DNA from: Desulfotomaculaceae bacterium
Lineage (GTDB): Bacteria > Bacillota > Desulfotomaculia > Desulfotomaculales > Pelotomaculaceae
Direction: 5' to 3'
Length of the DNA: 43,629 nt
Assembly: GCA_028709235.1 (NCBI GenBank)
Contig: JAQVXL010000011.1
Coordinates: 1-43,629, forward strand
In this document: piece by piece, positions 32,907 through 42,255 of the stretch
Position numbering within the stretch: the first letter of the stretch is position 1
How the letters are laid out: the number at the start of each line of letters is the position of its first letter
The notes under the pieces: model-generated
What the model was told of the DNA's origin: nothing
The model's input: only the letters and a program-made list of their open reading frames with translations
Databases searched by the model: none
Made by a program: the position numbers and the translations under genes

Positions 32907-33518
32907 ATGAACAAGGAATTAGAAGTGCAAGTAAGATCGGGAAGAAACAAGAGCCAAAATAAGGAATTGCTGAAAAGGGGTTTTATCCCGGCGGTGGTCT
33001 ACGGGAAAAAGATGGACAGCATTGCCATTTCGGTTAAAACCAACGAACTGAAAAAGATTCTGGAGGAAGCCGGCCCAAATGCACTGATTGATTTAAAAAT
33101 AAGACAAAACGAGAAAACCATCAACCACCAGGTGCTGGTCAAATCGGTACAGTACCATCCGGTGAACCGGACCTTAATTCATGCTGACTTTCACCAGGTT
33201 TCATTAAAAGACAAGGTGACCGCCACTGTTAGCATCCACCTTACCGGCACTGCCTCCGGTGTTGCCAAAGGTGGAGTACTGGCTCAGTTATTATGGGGAT
33301 GCGAGGTAGAATGTCTTGCCTCAAGTATTCCCGACACGTTTATGGTGGACATTTCCAGTCTGGAAATCGGAGAAGGAATTACTCTGGCTGACCTTGAACT
33401 GCCGCCAGATGTTAAGATTATTGGTGACGAGCACGCTCTCATAGTTTCCATCACAGCAGCACGAGCAGTTGAAGAAGAATTACCAGAAGTAGAGGAGGAA
33501 GAAGAAGTAATAGCATAA
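32907..33518 (+). CDS. ctc: 50S ribosomal protein L25/general stress protein Ctc
   Basis: Binds 5S rRNA in the large subunit; longer Ctc/TL5-type forms are linked to stress. The 203 residues comprise the L25 beta-barrel (about 5-92, with GFIPAVVYGKK) and a C-terminal TL5 domain (about 98-185), ending in a Glu-rich tail. AAAGGAG precedes the ATG. It is a single gene with a strong terminator. Confidence 0.95.
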   Translation: MNKELEVQVRSGRNKSQNKELLKRGFIPAVVYGKKMDSIAISVKTNELKKILEEAGPNALIDLKIRQNEKTINHQVLVKSVQYHPVNRTLIHADFHQVSLKDKVTATVSIHLTGTASGVAKGGVLAQLLWGCEVECLASSIPDTFMVDISSLEIGEGITLADLELPPDVKIIGDEHALIVSITAARAVEEELPEVEEEEEVIA

Positions 33519-33575
33519 GGCAGCAGCGAGCAATATATATAGTATATATTACCATTATATCCCACAAAAGATAAA

Positions 33576-33624
33576 GTAATAGAAGCAAGTGTAAGTTTTC
33601 AAAACACTTGCTTCTATTACTTTT
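33576..33624. terminator. Strong intrinsic terminator between convergent ctc and pfp
   Basis: A perfect 17-bp stem (33576-33592 with 33604-33620) and an 11-nt loop, followed by TTTT. Located between convergent genes, it probably serves both strands. Confidence 0.88.
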
Positions 33625-33653
33625 AGCTCTATAAAACACAATGCAGGTTTTAT

Positions 33654-34880
33654 TTATTTTAATCCATTATTAAATATTTTCGGCACCTGGGGAGCGCGCA
33701 CCCAGGAAGGCTGGGGCAACCCTGAGCCTAACAGCGGCCTGACGTAAAACTTAAAGGTGTCCGTGACGTTATTTCCGGCCTGGTTGATAAAATCATCCGG
33801 CATAACTCTAGTCTGAGCGGCAATGTCTTCAAAACGGTCCAGATGATAATCAACGGAATAGTTACCGGTCCGCCTGATGGTGACTGAGCCGTCCACATCA
33901 TTCCACATGGCCATTTGGACAGCCCGTTCTCCGACTTCCCGGGCTTCATGCTGGTCAATATCGGAGACGCAGCCGAAGAATGAACGCTGCAAGTAGCCAA
34001 AGGTGTCGCTGCGTACCCGGGGAATGTTCAGCTTTTCTTTGATCTGATCCGCTAACAGATCTCCCAGGGAGCGGGTGCCGGAAAGCAGTACATTGCCGTG
34101 GGCATCTTCCTCGTTGGACTTGTTTAGCATTGTCACAATGGGTACCCCGGTTGCATCCTTGATCCCCTCAGAAACGGCAATGATACAGATCCCAAAGCGG
34201 TCATAAACCTCTTTGACGTCCAGGAGAAACTGCTTCATGCTGAAGACCTTTTCCGGCAGATAGATAAGATGAGGCCCATCGGCTTCATGTTTTCTGGCAA
34301 TGGCCGAAGACGCGGTTAAAAAGCCGGCGTGCCGTCCCATTACTACGCCAATATAGACCCCGTTTAATGCCCTGACATCAAGGTTGATACCCATGAAAGC
34401 CTGGGTGACAAACCTGGCTGCCGAACCAAAGCCGGGCGTATGGTCATTCAGCATTAAGTCATTGTCAATAGTTTTAGGCACATGGATGACCCGCAGGTCA
34501 TAATTAGCCAGCAAAGCTTCTTCGTTAACTATATGGGCTGTATCCGCGGAATCATTGCCGCCTATATAAAAGAAATAGCGGATATCATGAGCTTCTAATA
34601 CTCTAAATATATCATGACAATATTTGCTGTCCGGCTTAATCCTGGTTGACAATAAAGCCGAGGACGGGGTTAAGGCAACCTGTTCCAGATTATGTGAGGT
34701 TTCCTGGGTCAAGTCGAGAAAATCTTCATTGACTATTCCCTCAACTCCTCTTAAAGCGCCATATACTCTGGTTACCTGGGTATATTTTTTGGCTTCCAAA
34801 ACTATCCCGGCCAGGGTCTGATTTATTACTGCAGTCGGCCCCCCGCTCTGGGCAATTAAAACTTTACCACTAATTCCCAT
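33654..34880 (-). CDS. pfp: 6-phosphofructokinase, PPi-dependent type
   Basis: Phosphorylates fructose 6-phosphate in glycolysis, probably reversibly with PPi. The Lys in PKTIDNDL, in place of the Gly of ATP enzymes, and the Asp in GGNDS mark the PPi type; Asn replaces the usual first Asp of GGDDS. Sugar-phosphate motifs VVMGRHAGFL and MLGY-like QRSFFGCVSD are present. The 408 residues fit the family. The ATG at 34880 has GGAGG 6 nt upstream; the first ATG at 34886 abuts it. PPi production by PPDK in this window fits PPi use here. Confidence 0.92.
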   Translation of the reverse strand: MGISGKVLIAQSGGPTAVINQTLAGIVLEAKKYTQVTRVYGALRGVEGIVNEDFLDLTQETSHNLEQVALTPSSALLSTRIKPDSKYCHDIFRVLEAHDIRYFFYIGGNDSADTAHIVNEEALLANYDLRVIHVPKTIDNDLMLNDHTPGFGSAARFVTQAFMGINLDVRALNGVYIGVVMGRHAGFLTASSAIARKHEADGPHLIYLPEKVFSMKQFLLDVKEVYDRFGICIIAVSEGIKDATGVPIVTMLNKSNEEDAHGNVLLSGTRSLGDLLADQIKEKLNIPRVRSDTFGYLQRSFFGCVSDIDQHEAREVGERAVQMAMWNDVDGSVTIRRTGNYSVDYHLDRFEDIAAQTRVMPDDFINQAGNNVTDTFKFYVRPLLGSGLPQPSWVRAPQVPKIFNNGLK

Positions 34881-35196
34881 AACCATCCTCCATAAAATGA
34901 TTTTGTTATTTGTATTCTTATGCTTAAAGAAATAGAAATCAGCAATTAATAAATTTCAATAGACCTAGTCAAAAGCCTGTCTTTTTTGCAGCCTTACTTG
35001 AAAAGACAGGCTTACTCCATATATTTCTTACCCATATTACTTTCCACAATAATTCCTGCGTTTCCTTCCATTATAGCAGGAATAATCCAAGAAAACGGCA
35101 AAGCCGAGTGAATTATTATTCATTAAGTAAAGTGCCGGATAGGCAGGATTGACGGATTTAATTGTAGTATCTTGAAAAGGGATTTAACGGAGGACA
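34881..35196. other. Divergent intergenic region with two hairpins
   Basis: No gene seen. It contains a perfect 13-bp inverted repeat, AAGCCTGTCTTTT (34973-34985) and AAAAGACAGGCTT (35001-35013), and a smaller one, ATTCCTGC (35052-35059) with GCAGGAAT (35076-35083). On the minus strand the first is followed by TTTT, so it could be an attenuator in the pfp leader or a leftover terminator. Confidence 0.55.
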
Positions 35197-35202
35197 ATGT
35201 TG

Positions 35203-35860
35203 ATGGAAAATATGGGAAAGTACCAGGTTCCAATAGAAAAATTGAGAAAAGTGTGCTGCGGAGAAGAGCTTAACTTTTGCAAAACCACCCAGGATATGCT
35301 GCCGCCTGAAGGCTTTATTGGCCAGGAGCAGGCAGTCCGGGCGATGCAGTTCGGCCTGTCCATAAAAGCGCCCGGTTACAACATTTTCGTGGCCGCTCTC
35401 CAGGTACCGGCAAAAGCACCTATGTCCAGGCTGTTGTATCTCAAGCGGCGGGTCGGCGGCTCAGTACCTGCTGACTGGTGTTATATATACAATTTTACCG
35501 ACAAGGACCATCTCCTGCGGTGTCTCTGCCCCCGGGTGAGGGGCGCGGTTTTAAAAAAGCAGCGGAGTGGTTTCCTCTCCAGTCTTGCTGATCTGTCTGT
35601 AAACCAAAGTCTGGCGGTTACCGGTTCAGTTAACCAGTTCGGTGAAATCCAGCCGATAGGGGGGCGACTGAAAAGATAGGTGCTGGAAGCAGTCGAAAAA
35701 GACCTGTTTCATATTTACGCGGTTAAAAGCATAGAGGAAGGGATCGAACTGCTCAGCGGGATACCGGTGGGAATAATGAATGAGGACGGCAGTTACCCCT
35801 AGGAGAGTGTTTTTGGGAGGGTTGGCAGGAAATTGCTGGAATTTACAGGGGGATCAACAG
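35203..35860 (+). pseudogene. Decayed LonB-like ATP-dependent protease
   Basis: The N-terminal part (GFIGQEQAVRAMQFGLSIK, then PGYNIFVA) matches clostridial Lon-family proteases, but the Walker A (SPGTGKSTYV) is readable only in another frame from about 35398. VPADWCYIYNF returns to the first frame, and PAVSLPPGEGRGFKK is again in another frame. Most of the middle is deleted: the next segment is the C-terminal LAVTGSVNQFGEIQPIGG at about 35612-35667. In-frame TAG codons lie at 35677 and 35800, between recognisable Lon tail segments. It keeps a ribosome binding site (GGAGG at 35189). It cannot make an active protease. Confidence 0.88.
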
Positions 35861-35944
35861 GGCCGACAGCGGCAATGAAGAGAAGAAGGAATCACCCTGT
35901 TGTAATTAAACCCGCGCCGGGGGATGTAAACTGTAACCGGGTTG

Positions 35945-36301
35945 TTACTTGTTAAGTTTGTTGAGTAGGGCGAGGGCTGCGGCATCTTCCGGGATGCTGC
36001 CGCAGGTTTCAATTTCATCGTCCTGATAGAACCACTGGTCAGAATCTTTTTCGTAATAAAGAGTGAACCCCTTCGTAGCTCTTATTTTAAGCTCGTAAAG
36101 AAGCATAGATAGCCTTGGAAGCCAGACCAGGTCGCCTACTTCGCGCAGAGAGAGCAGAATTTTTTTCTCCTTTACATGCCTGAGTATAATGGGTTCGATG
36201 ATTTTCTCTCCCAACTCACCGTAAACAATAGTAAGGTCGCCAACCTTTGGCTCCCATGGTAGATATTTCGCCAGCTCTTTTGCCAGGTCAACGCGGATCA
36301 C
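35945..36301 (-). CDS. Hypothetical protein, 118 residues
   Basis: Not recognised. A soluble, charged protein with alternating beta-type stretches (VGDLTIVYGELGEKIIEPIIL, GFTLYYEKDSDQWFYQ) and a C-terminal Ala/Leu helix; no cysteine motif except one Cys, no signal peptide or membrane segment. The GTG start has a strong AAAGGAGGG 6 nt upstream, which supports it being real. It stands alone between a pseudogene and htrA, with the pseudogene's tail running towards it. Confidence 0.7.
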   Translation of the reverse strand: MIRVDLAKELAKYLPWEPKVGDLTIVYGELGEKIIEPIILRHVKEKKILLSLREVGDLVWLPRLSMLLYELKIRATKGFTLYYEKDSDQWFYQDDEIETCGSIPEDAAALALLNKLNK

Positions 36302-36514
36302 AGGCGCACCCTCCTTTAGCTGCCAGTCAACTTAATTATATCTTTTTTTGCCGAAAAAGATATAAACAGCACTATAGAAAAAGGGCTGGCAGTAATTATA
36401 TTAAATAGTATTAACTTGTGCTTTTAAAGGTTACCTGCTATGCTTATTCAAAATTATTAAGATGAAGGTATACTGCATAAATTAATAAGCAGGAAAAGAA
36501 AGGGGCAATATGAT

Positions 36515-37645
36515 ATGTTTGTTAATATCAAGCGAGTTTCCTTGTTGGTGGTTTTATTGGTTGTTATGGCCGGGCTGGCGTTAACCGGGGGTTGTTCATC
36601 TGATAATAATCCTAATGCCAATCAGAATAACGGCGTTGCCCAGACAGATCTTCTGCCCGGAGTGGGTCCTGATACCGTAGCTGATGTTGTGTCTCTGGCC
36701 AGCCCTGCCGTAGTGAAAATATCTACCAGTATCACAACCAGTTCAGGCGATCCTCTCTTCAACGACCCGTTTTTCCGCCAGTTTTTTGGTATTCCTTTAG
36801 CCCCGAGACAGGATGAAGGGTTGGGTTCCGGCTTTATTATTTCCAAGGACGGATATATTTTAACAAATGAGCACGTTATTGCCGGGGCTGATAAAATAGC
36901 TGTTACTATAACCGGTATTGACAAAGATTTGGAAGCAAAAGTCGTGGGTGCTGACAGTGATCTGGACCTGGCCTTGTTAAAAATAGATTCCGGCGCTGAC
37001 CTGCCTTTCCTCGCTATGGGCAATTCTGATCAGATCAGAGTAGGCAACTGGGTCATTGCCATAGGTAATCCCTACGGGCTTGATCATACGGTAACTACCG
37101 GGGTGATCAGCGCCAAAGGGCGTCCCATCAGTGTTGAAGACAGACAATACGAAAATCTTATCCAGACCGACGCTTCGATTAACCCCGGCAATAGCGGGGG
37201 TCCGCTTCTGAATCTCAAAGGTGAGGTGGTGGGAATAAATACGGCAATCAGTGCGGAAGCCCAGGGAATTGGTTTTGCCATACCCACCAGTACTGTTCAG
37301 CTGGTGCTGGAGGATTTAAAGAACAATGTTACGAAACCCCGGCCCTGGGTGGGTGTGCATGTTCGCACTCTGGACAGCGAATTAGCAAGTTATCTCGGCC
37401 TGGATAAAGCAGAGGGAGCGGTGGTGTCTGGTGTGGTGGCGGGCAGCCCCGCTGAGCACGCAGGCCTTAGAGAATGGGATGTAATCGTGGAGTTCAACGG
37501 GGAAAAAGTGAGCAAAGCCGATGAATTGGTAGCTGCCATTAAAGCCGCGCAGATCGGACAGGAAGCAAATGTTATAGTGGTGCGTCAGCGCCAGCAGCAG
37601 GCAATAACGGTCACAGTGGCGGAGAAACCTGGTAATGTCGGATAG
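36515..37645 (+). CDS. htrA: Serine protease HtrA/DegP family, probable lipoprotein
   Basis: Envelope quality-control protease of 376 residues. A signal peptide (about 5-26) ends in LTGGC, a plausible but not ideal lipobox, so it may be lipid-anchored. The trypsin-like domain has His in TNEHVIAGAD, Asp in SDLDLALLKID and Ser in NPGNSGGPLL. One PDZ domain follows (about 285-372). AAAGGGG precedes the ATG; an upstream TATACT at about 36470 could be a -10. Confidence 0.94.
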   Translation: MFVNIKRVSLLVVLLVVMAGLALTGGCSSDNNPNANQNNGVAQTDLLPGVGPDTVADVVSLASPAVVKISTSITTSSGDPLFNDPFFRQFFGIPLAPRQDEGLGSGFIISKDGYILTNEHVIAGADKIAVTITGIDKDLEAKVVGADSDLDLALLKIDSGADLPFLAMGNSDQIRVGNWVIAIGNPYGLDHTVTTGVISAKGRPISVEDRQYENLIQTDASINPGNSGGPLLNLKGEVVGINTAISAEAQGIGFAIPTSTVQLVLEDLKNNVTKPRPWVGVHVRTLDSELASYLGLDKAEGAVVSGVVAGSPAEHAGLREWDVIVEFNGEKVSKADELVAAIKAAQIGQEANVIVVRQRQQQAITVTVAEKPGNVG

Positions 37646-37684
37646 ATCTGCAACAGTAACGATATGAGCGGGAGATGATCAAAG

Positions 37685-38224
37685 CTGGTTGACTGGGAGC
37701 GCGCCTACAAATTGCTGAACGAAGTAACTCCCCTGGCCGTGGACTGCGGCCGTCTGTGTGGCGGCATCTGTTGCACGGAATGGGAAAAAGGAGTGGGTAT
37801 GTACTTGCTGCCGGGTGAAGAGGTAATGTTCGACAGGACCGAGGACTGGTTGACCTGGCAGGAACATACATCTGAGGATTATGATTTTTGCCCGGACTGG
37901 CGCGATCCTGTTTTTTTTGTGCTTTGCCGCGGCGTCTGCCCGAGGGAGCGGCGGCCGTTTGCCTGCAGGACATTTCCCGTTACGCCCTACCTCTCGCAGG
38001 GGGGAGAGTTTGAACTGCGCCTGGATGACGCCGCCGTGCCGGTTTGCCCTCTGGTGCGGGGGGGAGATATTAATCTTTTGGACCGGCGTTTTTTAGCCAG
38101 GGCCAGGCTGGCCTGGGAAGAACTGATCAAGGACCCGCGTATCCGGGCCCATGTGGAATGGGAGTCCCGCAACCTGGACAGGTCGGCCGGCGAGCCGTGG
38201 AGAAAGCTGCTCCAGGGCGGCTAA
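37685..38224 (+). CDS. YkgJ-type cysteine cluster protein
   Basis: A roughly 170-180-residue protein with the cysteine cluster DCGRLCGGICC near the N-terminus and further Cys in FCPDW, LCRGVCP, FACRTFP and VCPL, a pattern thought to bind a metal or Fe-S cluster; function unknown. The start is uncertain: the family-like VDWERAYKLL is only included if CTG 37685 is used (GGGAG 10 nt upstream); TTG 37712 is the first common start codon. It converges with the glcF remnant, leaving a 4-nt overlap. Confidence 0.8.
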   Translation: MVDWERAYKLLNEVTPLAVDCGRLCGGICCTEWEKGVGMYLLPGEEVMFDRTEDWLTWQEHTSEDYDFCPDWRDPVFFVLCRGVCPRERRPFACRTFPVTPYLSQGGEFELRLDDAAVPVCPLVRGGDINLLDRRFLARARLAWEELIKDPRIRAHVEWESRNLDRSAGEPWRKLLQGG

Positions 38225-39431
38225 GGAGCAAGCTCCAGGCTTTGCGCCAGTATTTCCACCGGGTGTGCGACAGAAGCAGCAAGATCATTTTTCAGCAGGC
38301 CGTGCCTGATCTGCATGATACAGGAGGGGCAGCAGGTTGTCACAATCTCTGCTCCTGTTTCTTTTATAGCAGATATTTTCTTATCCAGTATGCCCATGCT
38401 GGTGTTGTAATTGTAAAATGCAAAGGCGGCGCCGCCGCAGCAGCTGTCCGCGCCGGGCATCTCCCTGAAGTCGGAGCAGGTCCGGTAGAGCAGTTTGCGG
38501 GGCGCGGCTGTAATTCCCTGTCCTTTAGCCAGGTGGCAGGGGTCGTGATAGGTAATGGACCGGTCAATTTTTTTTAAATTGTGTCCGGCGAGAAGTTCAT
38601 GGAGCAGGCTGGATAAATCCATAACCGCCATGCCTTTAAAAGCGCTGCTATCCTGCAGGGCGGCAAAGCACGAGGCGCAGTCGGTGACGATCACATCAAC
38701 GTCCTGGTGCTGAAATGCGTTAAAATTAAAATTCTCAAGGGCTGCAGCGATATCGGGCACCCCGTTTTCTGCCTGGGGAGGCCGCAGCATTTCAGATGCT
38801 GCGGGGTAACCACCTCGCACCCCAGTCGGGACAACACCGCAACCGTGCTTTTAGCCACGTGCGGGAAGATAAGGTTGGTAGTACATCCCAGGAAATACCC
38901 CACCTTTATCTTGGGAGCGCCCTCAGGCCTGGTAATCTCCTTGATAAAGGATCGCGCCGGTCGGCGGGGCAGTTTGCCCGCCAGGTCCAGGGCGGGCGGT
39001 AGCAGTCCCAGAGACCTGCCCAGTCCGGTCAGGCCCAGATTCTGACAGCCTCTGAACAGCCCTGCTGAAATATTCAGCAGGGAGGGTCGGGTCCAGATCT
39101 CTTTGAAAACAATTTTCTGCAGTGTGTTTGGCACTTCCCGGGCCAGCAGACCACGAGCGGCTGTGATAATTTTATGTACCGGCACGGCGGAGGGGCACTC
39201 CCTGGTACACGCCTGGCAGAGCAGGCAGAGTGAAAGATTGTGAGCAATCTCCACATCAGCTTTCAGTTCACCGCTGGCCAGCAAATGCGCCAGGAATACT
39301 TTTCCCCGCGGGGTGGCTGTCTCGTTGCCGATTTCTGCAAAAACCGGGCAGACCGAACGGCACTGCCCGCAGCGCACACAGCGCAGGTAATGTTCCTTTA
39401 AGCTGTTTAGTTCCATAGCTTCCCTAGCCAT
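38221..39431 (-). pseudogene. glcF: Glycolate/lactate oxidase Fe-S subunit GlcF, frameshifted
   Basis: The N-terminal half (39431 to about 38776) has two [4Fe-4S] motifs (CVRCGQCRSVCP, CLLCQACTRECP) and the first CCG domain (FLGCTTNLIFP ... KCCGLP). The second half (about 38780 to 38221) continues in another frame with TDCASCF, SCCGGAA and CCPSCIMQ. One extra base at the GGGG run 38775-38778 (CCCC on the coding strand) would restore a single protein of about 403 residues. It is either a true mutation, a phase-variable run or a sequencing error. It overlaps glcD by 25 nt. Confidence 0.88.
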
Positions 39432-40852
39432 GCGCTATTCCCCCCCCCGGGGGGCAGGAGTTTGCCTGGATTCATGATATTGCCAGGATCCAGGGCTTCC
39501 TTAAGACGCTTCATTACGTGCGCCGCCTCACCGTGCTCGGCCAGGGCATACTGGTTTCTTACGGCGCCAACTCCGTGTTCGCCGGTTGTTGAACCATTCA
39601 GCTCTATAGCCAGGCGGTGTATAGCGTCTACCAGGCCGTTTGCCCGTGCCACCTCATCACTGTTTTCAAGGTTAATCACCGGCGCAGTGTGCACATTGCC
39701 GTCGCCGATATGGCCATAGTTAACTACCGTGATGCCAAATTCTCTGCCTAGTTCTTTGATCCGGCGCAGCGCTTCTGTTACCCTGCTCAGAGGGACGCTG
39801 ATATCTTCCCCGGCGAAAATCCTGCTGCCGTCCGGCCGCAGCCTGGCCGCGGCTATGGCTACTACGCCGCGCCCTCTCCACAAATCAGCCATCCGCTGCT
39901 GATCGGTAGCCCATTCCACTGACAGAGCTCTTTTACCGGCGATCTCAACGATTTTTTGCCCTTCCCACTCAACTCCGGCCGGGTTGCCGTCCACCTCAAA
40001 GATCAGGATCGCCTCCGCGGCGGGCAGGTTTATTTCCGGCTGATACATGTTTACCGCCTGAATGGCCGATGAGTCCAGGATCTCTATCCCTGAAGGAAGA
40101 ATGCCTGCTTGGTATACGTCCAGCACGGCCGCCGGTGCCTCGTCCAGGCTGCTGAAAACAGCCATAACAATACCCCGGGCCCGCGGGCGCGGCCAGACCC
40201 TCAGCCTGATCCTGGTGATCACTCCCAGGGTGCCCTCTGAACCCACAAATAGTTTAGTCAGATTTAAACCGGATACATTTTTTAGTGCCCGGCAGTTTGT
40301 GCCGCCGGTGGTGATAACTCTGCCGTCCGGTAGCACTACCTCGAGGCCGAGGACGTACTGTTCCGTGGTTCCGTATTTTACCGCCCGCAGGCCGCTGGAG
40401 TTATTTGCCACCATCCCCCCGATAGTGCACATGCGCGTGCTGCCCGGATCAGGCGGAAAGAAAAGGCCGAAACCCGCCAGGTGTTCATTAAGTTGGTAAT
40501 GGACAACGCCAGGCCGGATAAATACCTGCATGTTGGCTACGTCTACTTCCTCGATGGTGTCCCAGCCCGACAGGTCCAGCACGATACCGCCGCGTACGGC
40601 CAGGCAGCCGCAGGTTTCCCCGCTGCCGGCGCCCCTGGGTACGACCGGTATATTGTTGTTGGAAGCAAACCGCATTATTTCCGCAACTTCCCCAGTGGAA
40701 CGGGGCAGCGCGACCGCGTCCGGCACAAAGCTGTGGAAGCGGGCGTGAAAAGAGCTGTCGTAGCTGTACATTTTTCGCTCCAGGCCGGTCGTGAGCACCC
40801 GCCCGGCGGGAATTATTTTTTTTAGTTCATCTCCCAGATGACGGTTGTCCAT
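39407..40852 (-). CDS. glcD: FAD-linked glycolate/D-lactate dehydrogenase subunit GlcD
   Basis: A 481-residue FAD oxidoreductase of the PCMH/VAO type that oxidises 2-hydroxy acids and passes electrons to the Fe-S subunit. FAD-binding features are VVPRGAGSGETCG, PPDPGSTRMCTIGGMVANNSSG and VGSEGTLGVI in the N-terminal half; the C-terminal cap has NYGHIGDGNVH and a GEHGVG motif. GAGGTGAC precedes the ATG. Transcribed with glcF; the physiological substrate cannot be told from sequence. Confidence 0.94.
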   Translation of the reverse strand: MDNRHLGDELKKIIPAGRVLTTGLERKMYSYDSSFHARFHSFVPDAVALPRSTGEVAEIMRFASNNNIPVVPRGAGSGETCGCLAVRGGIVLDLSGWDTIEEVDVANMQVFIRPGVVHYQLNEHLAGFGLFFPPDPGSTRMCTIGGMVANNSSGLRAVKYGTTEQYVLGLEVVLPDGRVITTGGTNCRALKNVSGLNLTKLFVGSEGTLGVITRIRLRVWPRPRARGIVMAVFSSLDEAPAAVLDVYQAGILPSGIEILDSSAIQAVNMYQPEINLPAAEAILIFEVDGNPAGVEWEGQKIVEIAGKRALSVEWATDQQRMADLWRGRGVVAIAAARLRPDGSRIFAGEDISVPLSRVTEALRRIKELGREFGITVVNYGHIGDGNVHTAPVINLENSDEVARANGLVDAIHRLAIELNGSTTGEHGVGAVRNQYALAEHGEAAHVMKRLKEALDPGNIMNPGKLLPPGGGNSAWLGKLWN

Positions 40853-40918
40853 ATTGTCACCTCGTCAGTTAATAATAAACATATTGACAGAATTTACAGG
40901 AAAAATATATTATTCTAA

Positions 40919-42220
40919 TTAAATCTTGTTATGTTTGTCATTTGTTTTATTTTTTTGCGTTAGTTCCTGGCGGGTCATAATCACATACTTGGGCGTCAGT
41001 TTTTCGCGGTATGTCTTTAGTTTTTTAAAGCCGCCCGGATGGAAGACACCAAGCAGCCACCGCTCGTACCATCCAGTGAATGCTTTAAACAGGCCCGGTT
41101 TCATATCTGCCACTGTGAAGCCTATTCTTCCCAGGCCACGGTGCAGGAGGGTGATTCCCATGACAATGTCTACATTTTCAAGCTTTTTTTCGCTATTCAG
41201 GTATTCTACCAGAGGCGGCAGTCCGTTCAAGACTTCCCGCATAGCGATGATAGAAGCCCGTTCAACAGAAGTGTTTTCGTCTATCAGCTCCATAAGCCGG
41301 TCGTTGTTCACATGAAGCTCAAGATAAAGCTCGCCGGGCTTGAGCACGCTGCTGTCGTGCATGGCCCATTCCCTGCCGCGGTGGCGGCGCAGGGCGATGC
41401 GCCAGATTTTGCTGTCCGGCAGGTCAGTTATGCCGGACAACCGGCGCGCCAGCTTATCAACCGGAAGCCAGAGCTGCTGGAACAACTTTCTCAAGAAAGG
41501 CTTTTTTTTAGAAATTATAATATCCTCCAGAGAAGATACCCGCAGGCCTTTTTCCTCAATTCCATCCAGGATACGCGGCAGCGCTGCAACAACCTGAGCA
41601 GGGCTACCCTTGGCGGCGCCCAGTGCTGAATCGCTGTCGTGAAGAATGATGATGGCGCCGTCTTTCAGCCTGCCCAACACCTTGCGGCAGATACTCTCCG
41701 GCGTGGCTTTTTTGGTCCAGTCCCAGCTCATATAAGTCCAGAGAATGACCTTCTGCCCTTTTAGCCGGCAGTACCAGACCAAAAATGCGTTGAACAGGCC
41801 CCAGGCCGGACGGAAAAATACTGTTTTCTGGCCGGTAATCTCCTCTATGGCCATGTTGGTTTCGTTAATTTCCCCCCTGGTAGCGCCAGGGCTGAGCAGC
41901 CAGACAGCTTTATGCCGGAAACCGTGGTTGCCGATGGTGTGCCCCGCCTGCAGGATTTGCCTGGTCAAATCCGGGTATAGCCGGACTTTCGAGCCGACGA
42001 CAAAGAAACAAGCTTTGACCTGGTATTGTTTAAGTATATCAAGTATCTGGGGCGTATAATTTGGATCCGGCCCGTCGTCAAAGGTAAGGGCGACCCTGCC
42101 GTAACCCCTTGCCGCCCGCGCCACGGCGCCCACCCGGCCCAGCCGGATTAAAAGCGTGGGCGCCAGGGAATAAATAAATACGCACAAAAATACAATTTTC
42201 AAGAACAAGGCAGTATCCAT
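40919..42220 (-). CDS. Polysaccharide deacetylase (NodB domain) with C-terminal extension
   Basis: A 433-residue protein with an N-terminal membrane anchor (about 5-27) and a NodB deacetylase domain: TFDDGPDP (46-53, metal Asp) and H99-x3-H103 zinc ligands, FFRPAW and ILHDSD motifs. It likely deacetylates cell-wall or exopolysaccharide N-acetyl groups. The last 190 or so residues form a second domain resembling the YkoP type (inference), of unknown role. AGAGG precedes the ATG. It follows the MFS gene by 35 nt on the same strand. Confidence 0.9.
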   Translation of the reverse strand: MDTALFLKIVFLCVFIYSLAPTLLIRLGRVGAVARAARGYGRVALTFDDGPDPNYTPQILDILKQYQVKACFFVVGSKVRLYPDLTRQILQAGHTIGNHGFRHKAVWLLSPGATRGEINETNMAIEEITGQKTVFFRPAWGLFNAFLVWYCRLKGQKVILWTYMSWDWTKKATPESICRKVLGRLKDGAIIILHDSDSALGAAKGSPAQVVAALPRILDGIEEKGLRVSSLEDIIISKKKPFLRKLFQQLWLPVDKLARRLSGITDLPDSKIWRIALRRHRGREWAMHDSSVLKPGELYLELHVNNDRLMELIDENTSVERASIIAMREVLNGLPPLVEYLNSEKKLENVDIVMGITLLHRGLGRIGFTVADMKPGLFKAFTGWYERWLLGVFHPGGFKKLKTYREKLTPKYVIMTRQELTQKNKTNDKHNKI

Positions 42221-42255
42221 AGAGAAACCTCTGTTTGATTTTTTTCTGCAGCAAT

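Noticed and set aside
35677-35802. In-frame TAG codons read as pyrrolysine in the Lon-like gene
   Set aside because: The gene also has frameshifts, a broken Walker A and a large deletion, so the TAGs are decay and not recoding.
38221-39431. glcF as two separate genes
   Set aside because: Each half lacks motifs present in the other and the join falls inside a conserved CCGLP motif with a one-base shift, so a single frameshifted gene explains it better.
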